Part shown: positions 1-5,313 of the stretch, in pieces
How the letters are laid out: every line of letters begins with the position of its first letter
How positions within the stretch are numbered: position 1 is the first letter of the stretch
Origin: a bacterium
GTDB taxonomy: Bacteria > Bacillota > Clostridia > Oscillospirales > Acutalibacteraceae
Assembly: GCA_020625635.1 (NCBI GenBank)
Contig: JAHLBL010000072.1
Coordinates: 1-7,751 of the forward strand
Length of the DNA stretch: 7,751 nucleotides
Direction of reading: 5' to 3'
Translations under genes and position numbers: made by a program
The notes under the pieces: generated by a model
What the model saw: the letters and a program-made list of their open reading frames with translations, nothing else
Databases searched by the model: none
Told to the model about the DNA's origin: nothing

Positions 1-1151
1 AAAAGCAGGTCGTATTTTATTGGATCAACGTCGGTGATCCCGATACAGTACGCGCACAGTGAACCCGCGCCCGAGCCTCTGCCCGGTCCGACGGGAATAC
101 CCGAGCGCTTAGCGAACTGAACGAAATCGTTTACGATAAGGTAGTAGTCGACAAAGCCCATTCGGTTGACGGTGGAAAGCTCGTACTCCAGCCTTTCGAC
201 GAGGCTTTTGTCGGGGTTTTCACCGTAGTGCCGATACAGACCTTTGAAGCACTCATCACGGAAATAAGCGTAGTGGTCTACACCCTCGGGCAAATCGTAG
301 TGAGGGAGCTTGCGGACGCCGAACTCGAACTCCACGTTACAGCGGTCGGCGATTTTCTGCGTATTGTCGAACGCCTCGGGGAGGTCGGGGAAAAGCGAGC
401 GCATCTCCTGCTCGCTCTTGAGGTAGAATTCGTCGCTGTCGAACTCCATCCTGTCCGCGTCCTCGATGGTCTTGTTGGTCTGGATGCACAGGAGGATGCT
501 GTGAGTCTGAGCGTCTGATTTATTGATATAATGAGAATCGTTCGTAACTACAAGCGGCGCGTCAATTTCACGCGCAAGTCTTATAAGGTCGGGATTAATG
601 CGAAGCTGCTCCTTTAAGCCGTGGTTCTGCAGCTCAATAAAGTAATTATCCCTGCCGAAAAGCTGCTGATAATAGCGGGCTCTCTCAACAGCGGCGCTGT
701 AGCTGCCGCCAGCGAGCTTCCGCGGGATTTCTCCCGCGAGACACGCCGAAAGGCATATCAGCCCTTCGTGATACTTTTCGAGCAAGGAATCGTCTATTCT
801 CGGTTTATTGTAAAACCCCTCGGTGAATCCGAGAGATACCATCTTGATCAGGTTATGATAGCCCGTGTTGTTCTCGCACAGCAGGACCATATGATAGTTT
901 TCGCGGTCGATCGTCCCGTTCTTGTCGAAGCGGGAGTGCGGCGCGACATAGACCTCACAGCCTATGACGGGCTTTATGCCTTCCTTTTTACACGCGCGGT
1001 AAAAGTCCACAACGCCGTACATAACGCCGTGGTCCGTTATCGCGAGAGCGGTCTGCCCCATCGACTTTGCGGCTTTCGGCAGGCTCTTTATCCTGCACGC
1101 GCCGTCGAGGAGGCTGTACTCGCTGTGAACATGTAAATGAGTAAATGACAT
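1..1151 (-). CDS. dnaE: DNA polymerase III alpha subunit, N-terminal part (runs off the window)
   Basis: Catalytic subunit of a C-family replicative DNA polymerase; the first 383 codons are present and the frame stays open to the window edge. The N-terminus is a PHP domain: HLHVHSEYSLLDG at residues 5-17, TDHGVMYG at 39-46, GCEVYVAP at 64-71, His87, and a DSH triplet at 205-207. The polymerase domain begins near the end of the fragment, with the phosphate-binding loop GPGRGSGAGSL at 355-365 followed by ITDVDP. The PHP motifs look like the long DnaE1 type rather than the short Bacillus DnaE3 type, so about 1150 residues would be expected in full. The ATG at 1151 lies one base after the xseA stop, and an AAAGG ribosome site (1161-1165) sits inside the end of xseA, so translation is probably coupled. 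The family call is near certain; the DnaE1 subtype is an inference from the N-terminus alone. Confidence 0.97.
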   Translation of the reverse strand, partial: MSFTHLHVHSEYSLLDGACRIKSLPKAAKSMGQTALAITDHGVMYGVVDFYRACKKEGIKPVIGCEVYVAPHSRFDKNGTIDRENYHMVLLCENNTGYHNLIKMVSLGFTEGFYNKPRIDDSLLEKYHEGLICLSACLAGEIPRKLAGGSYSAAVERARYYQQLFGRDNYFIELQNHGLKEQLRINPDLIRLAREIDAPLVVTNDSHYINKSDAQTHSILLCIQTNKTIEDADRMEFDSDEFYLKSEQEMRSLFPDLPEAFDNTQKIADRCNVEFEFGVRKLPHYDLPEGVDHYAYFRDECFKGLYRHYGENPDKSLVERLEYELSTVNRMGFVDYYLIVNDFVQFAKRSGIPVGPGRGSGAGSLCAYCIGITDVDPIKYDLL

Positions 1152-1152
1152 T

Positions 1153-2361
1153 TCAGATTACCTTTGCTTTTATTTTTCCGTCTTTTAAAGTGACGTCGAG
1201 GACGTCATCTGCATTTATTTCTTTTATGGAATTAACAATTTTGCCGTTCTTCTCGGCAACGGCGTAACCGCGGCTCAGAACAGAAATCGGATTCAGCGCC
1301 TCCAGCTTTGAAGCGAGCTTGCCGAGTGATTCGGAGCTTGTCCGATGCAGAGTCAGCGCCGCGTCCGAGGCTCTGCGCTCAAAATCCGAGAGCTGTCTGC
1401 CAAGCTCGGTCACACGCGCCTCGGGCGACACCCTGAACAAACGCGTCTTGTACTCCGAGAGCCGCGCGTTCACCGCGGAGAATCTTCCGTCCATAAGCGA
1501 TCCGAGATACTGCTGCTGAGAGCGGTAATAATCCAAAAGCTCCTGTCGGTCGGGAACGGCAAGCTCAGCCGCCGCGGAGGGTGTCGGAGCGCGCAGATCG
1601 GATACAAAATCGCAGATCGTAAAGTCGGTTTCGTGACCGACGGCGGAAATCACGGGAATATTTGAAGCGTAAATCGCGTAGGCAAGATTCTCGTCGTTGA
1701 ACGCCCATAAGTCCTCGATAGAGCCGCCGCCTCTGCCTATGATAATTACATCGGCGCAGTCGTACTCGTTAAAGGTGTTGACGGCGTCGATAAGCTGAGC
1801 GGGAGCTCCCGCTCCCTGTACGAGCACGGGCGCGAGCACGATATCACAGCACGGAAAGCGGCGGGTGATAATATTTCGGATATCCTGGACAGCCGCGCCT
1901 GTGGGCGAGGTTATTACGCCGACGGTTTTAGGGAACTGAGGAATAGGCTTTTTGTGCTCCTGCGAAAAAATCCCCTGTGCTTCAAGCTTCTTTTTAAGCT
2001 GTTCATAAGCGAGAGTAAGCGCGCCGATCCCGTCGGGCTGCATATCCTCGATGTAGATCTGATAGCCACCCGTCTGCTCGTAGAGCGAAACTCTTCCGCG
2101 CGCGATCACCTTCATTCCCTCCTCGGGCTTGAAGCGAAGGCTTCGGGCGTTGCCCGCGAACATCACAGCGCGCACAACGGCGCTGTTGTCCTTCAGGCTG
2201 AAGTAAATATGACCGCTGCGGTAGTGGTCGGTGAGGTTGCTGATTTCACCTGTCACAAACACGTTGACGAGGTTCATATCGTTGTCCAGCAGTGACTTTA
2301 CGTAGTAATTCAGTTGTGACACCGATATTATTCTCGGTTTTGTAAATTCGGGTGTATACAT
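1153..2361 (-). CDS. xseA: Exodeoxyribonuclease VII large subunit
   Basis: Large, catalytic subunit of exonuclease VII, which degrades single-stranded DNA from both ends into short oligonucleotides. The 402 residues hold an N-terminal OB-fold (about 8-105, with VTGEISN at 36-42 and GHIYFSLKD at 50-58), then the catalytic domain: VGVITSPTGAAVQDI at 147-161, GRGGGSIEDLWAFNDE at 209-224, and SAVGHETDFTICDFVSDLRA at 239-258. A helical, probably coiled-coil segment (about 270-350) follows, then the family's C-terminal tail LNPISVLSRGYAV at 356-368. The conserved Asp160, Arg210, His243 and Asp246 are all present, so the enzyme looks active. It is somewhat shorter than the roughly 450 residues of the E. 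coli and B. subtilis proteins, mainly in the helical region. The ATG at 2361 has an AGGA site seven bases upstream. No xseB follows; dnaE starts one base after the stop. Confidence 0.98.
   Translation of the reverse strand: MYTPEFTKPRIISVSQLNYYVKSLLDNDMNLVNVFVTGEISNLTDHYRSGHIYFSLKDNSAVVRAVMFAGNARSLRFKPEEGMKVIARGRVSLYEQTGGYQIYIEDMQPDGIGALTLAYEQLKKKLEAQGIFSQEHKKPIPQFPKTVGVITSPTGAAVQDIRNIITRRFPCCDIVLAPVLVQGAGAPAQLIDAVNTFNEYDCADVIIIGRGGGSIEDLWAFNDENLAYAIYASNIPVISAVGHETDFTICDFVSDLRAPTPSAAAELAVPDRQELLDYYRSQQQYLGSLMDGRFSAVNARLSEYKTRLFRVSPEARVTELGRQLSDFERRASDAALTLHRTSSESLGKLASKLEALNPISVLSRGYAVAEKNGKIVNSIKEINADDVLDVTLKDGKIKAKVI
1191..1207. repeat. Perfect 7-bp inverted repeat in the 3' end of xseA
   Basis: TGACGTC and GACGTCA arms are separated by three bases, 40 to 56 bases upstream of the dnaE start codon. 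The arms encode part of ADDVLDVTL in XseA, where repeated Asp-Val codons alone could create the symmetry. As RNA it would be a seven-pair stem with a tight three-base loop, followed by an A-rich, unstructured stretch leading to the dnaE ribosome site. A regulatory role is only a possibility. Confidence 0.3.
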
Positions 2362-2379
2362 TTTCTTTTCCTGTTCAAA

Positions 2380-3312
2380 TTACCGCGATATCAGCTTTCT
2401 GTGCGCAAGTAAGGCGATACCCGCTGCATTGTCCGCCGAAAACTCGGGCTCGGCGAAAAATGCGCCGAAGCGCGACTGAATCGACTTTCTGATGATTGAG
2501 TTCGACATCACCCCACCCGCGAAGAGCAGAGGAAGGTCGCCGTATTCCGCGAGGAGATTCTCTGCCATTTTCGCGAGAGTCGCCTCGATATATTTAAGGC
2601 AAAAATAGGCTATTTTTTCTTTTTCGGAATTATTGTCGTACATTTTACGGCAGAGGTTCTCCAGTCCGCTGAGGCAACAGTTACAGCCCTTGAGTGTCGG
2701 GCGCGCCTTAACGTCGCCGTCATAGCGAAGCGCGAGCTTCTCGAGCTCTTTTCCGCAGGGAAAGTCCAAACCGAGCATTACGCCCACTCTGTCCACAGCC
2801 TGTCCCGCATTGAGGTCGAGTGTTTCAGCGACAAGACTGAGACTGAAGCCGTCACCCTCGGGAGCAGCGAGCACAGCCTCGGTCGTGCCTCCGCTGACGT
2901 GGAAGGCGATAAACCGCTGCTCAAAAAGCTCGGGCTTTTTGCTGCTGTAAATCGCGGCGGCGATATGCCCCTCCTGATGTGAAAAACAGTACAGCGGAAC
3001 TCTGAGTGTTTCGGCTATTATGGAAGCCGCCGATAGCCCGACTGTAAAGCACGGCATATACGAGCCGTCGACAGGTCTGGGACGCGAGGAAACTCCCACA
3101 GCGGAAATCTCATTCGGAGAAATCCCGCTCAGGAGCTCGCCGTAAAGCCCATAAAGCTGCTGAGTGTGGTGGAAAACAGCGTCGCTCTGACGTAGTCCGA
3201 CCTCACCCGAACGCACGGGCAAAAGTTTTTTTCTCTGTATTACTCCGTCGTCGCCGTAAAGCGCGACAGAGGTCGTGTAGTTGCTGGTGTCGATGCCGAG
3301 AGTATACATCAT
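2380..3312 (-). CDS. TsaD/Kae1-family (peptidase M22-like) paralogue of unknown function
   Basis: A 310-residue member of the ASKHA/Kae1 superfamily that includes the tRNA t6A enzyme TsaD. Recognisable motifs are the N-terminal nucleotide-binding strand GIDTSNYTTS (6-15), the metal motif HQEGH (112-116), VSGGTTE (139-145), GQAVDRVGVMLGL (170-182), LSGLEN (214-219), AGGVMSNS (265-272) and the second-phosphate region SADNAAGIA (292-300). The two histidines and Asp294 that would bind metal are kept. However, the glycine-rich GPG loop of TsaD is replaced by a longer RPRPVDG segment (77-83), SGGHT has become SGGTT, and GEA has become GQA. It is therefore probably a paralogue and not the housekeeping TsaD. 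A cysteine cluster (C210, C212, C213) precedes the SGL motif. The first ATG (3312) overlaps the nusB stop as ATGA; a second in-frame ATG lies at 3309. It is not a peptidase in any demonstrated sense, and its function is unknown to me. Confidence 0.9.
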   Translation of the reverse strand: MMYTLGIDTSNYTTSVALYGDDGVIQRKKLLPVRSGEVGLRQSDAVFHHTQQLYGLYGELLSGISPNEISAVGVSSRPRPVDGSYMPCFTVGLSAASIIAETLRVPLYCFSHQEGHIAAAIYSSKKPELFEQRFIAFHVSGGTTEAVLAAPEGDGFSLSLVAETLDLNAGQAVDRVGVMLGLDFPCGKELEKLALRYDGDVKARPTLKGCNCCLSGLENLCRKMYDNNSEKEKIAYFCLKYIEATLAKMAENLLAEYGDLPLLFAGGVMSNSIIRKSIQSRFGAFFAEPEFSADNAAGIALLAHRKLISR

Positions 3313-3710
3313 TCCCTCATAATCGCGCCGAGCACGCCGTTGATGAATTTGCTGTCGTCAACGGTGTATTTCTTAGCAAGCTCGACAGCCTCGTTAACGG
3401 CAACGCTGTCGGGCACTTCATCGACAAATTTTATCTCATAAAGCGCGAGGCGAAGCAGAGCGTGGCTCGTCTTTGAGATTCTGCGGAGCGTCCAGCCCTT
3501 TTTAAGATGGCTCTCAATCAGCGCGTCGAGGGTTTCCTTCTCCCTCTCTACGCCGTTGACAAGCTCAAGCGCGTAGTCGTCCACAACAAGCTCTCTGCTC
3601 TCCTCAGCGTTGCTGATGATCTCCTCGACGGGCTCGTCGTTGAAAAGCTTCTCAAAAATGAGAATGAAGCCCTGTTCTCTTGCTTTGAATCTTGAAAGTT
3701 TGTTTTCCAT
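3309..3710 (-). CDS. nusB: Transcription antitermination factor NusB
   Basis: NusB binds boxA RNA together with ribosomal protein S10 and takes part in antitermination complexes, chiefly on rRNA operons. The 133-residue protein has the usual family length and is all helical. Typical signatures are the N-terminal SRFKAREQGFILIFE (6-20), DDYALELVNGV (44-54), WTLRRISKTSHALLRLALYEI (73-93, the central family block) and the C-terminal VNEAVELAKKYTVDDSKFIN (105-124). The ATG at 3710 follows only a weak ribosome site; the leader just upstream reads AAAGTTGGGTTAAT. A good sigma-A-type promoter lies in the gap upstream, so nusB is the first gene of the unit nusB-TsaD paralogue-xseA-dnaE. Its stop codon overlaps the start of the next gene. 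Confidence 0.98.
   Translation of the reverse strand: MENKLSRFKAREQGFILIFEKLFNDEPVEEIISNAEESRELVVDDYALELVNGVEREKETLDALIESHLKKGWTLRRISKTSHALLRLALYEIKFVDEVPDSVAVNEAVELAKKYTVDDSKFINGVLGAIMRE
3314..3318 (-). promoter_or_regulatory. Ribosome binding site of the TsaD paralogue, unusually close to the start
   Basis: GAGGG lies inside the last codons of nusB, one base before the first ATG (3312) and four bases before the second (3309). The usual spacing is five to nine bases. The second ATG is therefore the better match for initiation from this site, giving a 309-residue protein beginning MYTLGIDTS. Coupling to nusB termination through the ATGA overlap could instead favour the first. Confidence 0.5.
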
Positions 3711-3743
3711 ATTAACCCAACTTTGCTAATAGTATACACAGTC

Positions 3744-3772
3744 AGTATACCACAAACCAAGCTGAATGTAAA
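3744..3772 (-). promoter_or_regulatory. Sigma-A-type promoter for the nusB-dnaE unit
   Basis: On the minus strand, a -35 box TTTACA (3772-3767) is followed after exactly 17 bases by a -10 box TATACT (3749-3744). An extended -10 dinucleotide TG precedes it with the correct one-base gap. Each hexamer differs from consensus at one position. Transcription would begin near 3737, leaving a leader of about 27 nt before the nusB ATG. A second TATACT lies 13 bases further on (3736-3731) without an equally good -35 box. No terminator-like hairpin is visible between the spoIIIAH stop and this promoter. Confidence 0.75.
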
Positions 3773-3784
3773 TAGCAGAATAAG

Positions 3785-4336
3785 CTACACGGACACTATC
3801 GTTATCTTATCGAACGGGATCGATGCCACGGACTGAACCGTAGATTTCACAATCATCGTTCCGAGCTTTTTCAGCTCCGCCTTCGGCACGGTAACGATAC
3901 AGCCGTCGTCGTTTATGTAGCAGAGGCAGGACGAAAAGCCCTTCGACTTCAGCGTCGATTCAATGGTGTTCTGGAGAGTGAAGCTCTTTATCACAGCCGC
4001 GACCTGTGACTGAGCCGTGTTCATATCGTTCTCGGACACGCCCTCGAGCTTCATCGTCTCGGCTGCATTGTCGATTATCTTATCCTGGATCTGGTCGCGC
4101 TCCGTCTTTGCCGACGAGAAAAGCCGCTGCTGCTTTGAGGGCAGGCTCTGCTTTGAGTCCGACTCCTTCTTCTGCGGCTGAGTTTCCTCGGTGGCGACAG
4201 TCGCGTTGACGAGCTTACTCTCCCCGAGAGTTTTTGAGGTTTCGGCGGGCGTGCCAATTCTCCAGTTCAGATACACAGCCGCGCCGAGAGCGAGCACCAT
4301 AACCGCCGCCAGTAATTGTGTTTTAAATCGTTTCAT
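3785..4336 (-). CDS. spoIIIAH: Stage III sporulation protein AH
   Basis: Mother-cell membrane protein whose extracellular domain binds forespore SpoIIQ across the intermembrane space, zipping the engulfing membranes together and forming part of the channel. From the ATG at 4336 it has 183 residues: a short basic N-terminus (MKRFK), one transmembrane helix at about 7-24, a polar linker rich in Lys, Gln and Ser (about 30-70), and a C-terminal ring-building (YscJ/FliF-like) domain (about 72-183) introduced by FSSAKTERDQIQDKIID at 73-89, a hallmark of the family. Three cysteines (137, 139, 146) lie in the ring-building domain. The start was chosen because an AAAGGGA site lies about ten bases upstream and the resulting N-terminus is a normal signal anchor. 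An in-frame TTG at 4363, behind a strong AAGGAG, would add nine residues (MWAERECNT). It is the last gene of the spoIIIA operon. Confidence 0.95.
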   Translation of the reverse strand: MKRFKTQLLAAVMVLALGAAVYLNWRIGTPAETSKTLGESKLVNATVATEETQPQKKESDSKQSLPSKQQRLFSSAKTERDQIQDKIIDNAAETMKLEGVSENDMNTAQSQVAAVIKSFTLQNTIESTLKSKGFSSCLCYINDDGCIVTVPKAELKKLGTMIVKSTVQSVASIPFDKITIVSV

Positions 4337-4355
4337 CGTATTACATTCCCTTTCC

Positions 4356-4387
4356 GCCCACAATAAAATTCACTCCTTACCGTGGGC
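4356..4387 (-). promoter_or_regulatory. RNA hairpin between spoIIIAG and spoIIIAH covering a Shine-Dalgarno sequence
   Basis: The transcript can fold into one continuous 13-pair stem with a six-base loop. The outer six pairs are GCCCAC with GTGGGC; the inner seven are three A-U and four G-U pairs. The AAGGAG sequence at 4373-4378 lies in the upper left arm and loop, and the in-frame TTG at 4363 lies in the right arm. The AAAGGGA site used by the ATG at 4336 lies just outside the stem. There is no U tract after the right arm, so this is not an intrinsic terminator. Likely roles are protection of the distal mRNA or tuning of SpoIIIAH output relative to SpoIIIAG; both are inferences. Confidence 0.55.
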
Positions 4388-4400
4388 TGATAAAGAGTCC

Positions 4401-4417
4401 GCGGCATGGTCAGCCGC
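4401..4417 (-). repeat. Short inverted repeat at the spoIIIAG stop codon
   Basis: GCGGC and GCCGC arms flank a seven-base loop that contains the spoIIIAG TGA stop. The five-pair stem is GC-only but is followed by CGGACTCTTTATC, not by a U run, so it is unlikely to terminate transcription. It may stack with the larger hairpin at 4356-4387 in the same intergenic RNA. Confidence 0.3.
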
Positions 4418-4844
4418 TCATTTTGCTGACACAGACCTTTGCCGAGGATATATTCAGCGACCTTGTTACCGCGCTGATAACACGTTCAACCGTGACGGGG
4501 TCGTCGCCGCCCTCGCACACCACAAGCACGCCCTGAACCGCGGGAACCGATTCGTTTTTCGACGAGGCTCCGCCCGAAAAACCGACATTTACCTCCGCGC
4601 TGTCGACCGTGAGAAAGACCGAAACCTTCCCCACTCCCTCGATCTGTGAGAGCACCGAGGACAGCTCGTTCTGAGTATCGCTCTTGTACTGTCCCGCGGA
4701 AAAGCTCTCCCGCTCCGACTTTTCGGGGCTGAGCGAGCCGAACGACGATATGAATATCAGCGCAATTCCGACCAAGCCGCAGATTATTATGATTTTGCCG
4801 AGCCTTCCGTCGCGCATCAGCTTTTTTAAATCCTGTATTTTCAA
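4410..4844 (-). CDS. spoIIIAG: Stage III sporulation protein AG (compact form)
   Basis: Ring-forming component of the SpoIIIA channel, anchored in the mother-cell membrane with its C-terminal domain in the intermembrane space. The 144 residues show a basic cytoplasmic stretch (1-17), one transmembrane helix (about 18-35), a polar linker, and a ring-building domain (about 57-141): helix NELSSVLSQIEGVG (59-72), strand KVSVFLTVDS (73-82), strand VQGVLVV (103-109), helix VERVISAVTRSL (119-130) and a final strand. The family signature QGVLVVCEGG is clear. The protein is much shorter than the roughly 230-residue Bacillus protein because only about 20 residues (83-102) separate the first two strands. 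The start is TTG at 4844, three bases after the spoIIIAF stop begins to be read out, with GAGGT (4853-4857) eight bases upstream; the next ATG, at residue 10, has no ribosome site. Confidence 0.93.
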   Translation of the reverse strand: MKIQDLKKLMRDGRLGKIIIICGLVGIALIFISSFGSLSPEKSERESFSAGQYKSDTQNELSSVLSQIEGVGKVSVFLTVDSAEVNVGFSGGASSKNESVPAVQGVLVVCEGGDDPVTVERVISAVTRSLNISSAKVCVSKMSG

Positions 4845-4845
4845 T

Positions 4846-5313
4846 TCAGTTTACCTCTATTACGGGCTTCCTGCCGAATTCGCCCTCCACCGCAGCGGAG
4901 ATCCTTCCCGCTTTACCGCTGTCGCTTTGTACAATGTATATGCGGATTTCCGATATATATACGCCTCCGTCCGATTTTGTTTTCAATTCCACCTCAACCG
5001 ATCTCGGCTTAACGCCGCGCTCCGCAAGAAGCGAGAGCAGGCGCGCTTCGAGCATTGATTTCGTCTCCGCGAGCACCGCGTCGTTATAGGCGTCGGCGGA
5101 ATAGGCTTCAATATCGGAAGCGTCGACGTTATAATCGAGCTTAAAATCCCCGATAAGCGTCTTTACGGGCATTATCATACATACCGCGACAAATACGCCG
5201 ATAACGGTATTCATCAGCTTTCTCGTAACACCGTGAGCGGACACGAAGTTTATCAGCGACGCCGCGAGAGCGCAGATACACAGAACCGTCGCCAGAGAAT
5301 AAACCGAGCTCAT
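4846..5313 (-). CDS. spoIIIAF: Stage III sporulation protein AF
   Basis: Mother-cell membrane protein of the SpoIIIA channel with a ring-building domain of the kind shared with type III secretion and flagellar basal-body rings. Its 155 residues contain two transmembrane helices (about 5-25 and 34-54) and a C-terminal soluble domain (about 75-155). That domain runs from the helix ETKSMLEARLLSLLAERGV (83-101) through the strands SVEVELKT (105-112) and VYISEIRIYIV (118-128) to the final PVIEVN. It is shorter than the roughly 200-residue Bacillus protein. The ATG at 5313 overlaps the spoIIIAE stop as ATGA. A GGAGG directly abuts the ATG, while AGGGGG (5320-5325) has a normal six-base spacing and is the better ribosome site. 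An upstream in-frame start at 5364 would extend into spoIIIAE and was not chosen. Confidence 0.93.
   Translation of the reverse strand: MSSVYSLATVLCICALAASLINFVSAHGVTRKLMNTVIGVFVAVCMIMPVKTLIGDFKLDYNVDASDIEAYSADAYNDAVLAETKSMLEARLLSLLAERGVKPRSVEVELKTKSDGGVYISEIRIYIVQSDSGKAGRISAAVEGEFGRKPVIEVN
4853..4857 (-). promoter_or_regulatory. Ribosome binding site that fixes the TTG start of spoIIIAG
   Basis: GAGGT in the last codons of spoIIIAF stands eight bases before the TTG at 4844. It is the only convincing site near the start of this frame, and it places the start immediately after the spoIIIAF stop, as expected for coupled translation. Confidence 0.65.

Noticed and set aside
228..518. Open frame of 96 codons on the plus strand
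   Set aside because: It is fully antisense to dnaE with no supporting signal.
621..1136. Open frame of 171 codons on the plus strand
   Set aside because: It lies wholly opposite the PHP domain of dnaE, whose motifs are unmistakable; the product resembles no family I know and no ribosome site precedes it. It is an antisense shadow in GC-rich coding DNA.
1954..2295. Open frame of 113 codons on the plus strand
   Set aside because: It is antisense to the OB-fold and early catalytic region of xseA, with no ribosome site or recognisable product.
3548..3760. Open frame of 70 codons beginning in the nusB promoter region
   Set aside because: It overlaps nusB in another phase, and its start lies upstream of the predicted transcription start, so the nusB message would not contain it.
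4337..4363. TTG at 4363 as the start of spoIIIAH
   Set aside because: Its AAGGAG site is strong but lies in a predicted hairpin, and the extra MWAERECNT before the signal anchor is unusual. The ATG at 4336 with its own exposed site is preferred, though the longer form cannot be excluded.
4401..4417. Intrinsic terminator after spoIIIAG
   Set aside because: The stem is only five pairs and is not followed by a U tract; spoIIIAH lies downstream in the same operon.
4191..4649. Open frame of 152 codons on the plus strand
   Set aside because: It crosses the spoIIIAG-spoIIIAH gap on the opposite strand and overlaps both well-supported genes; its composition is that of a reverse-complement shadow.
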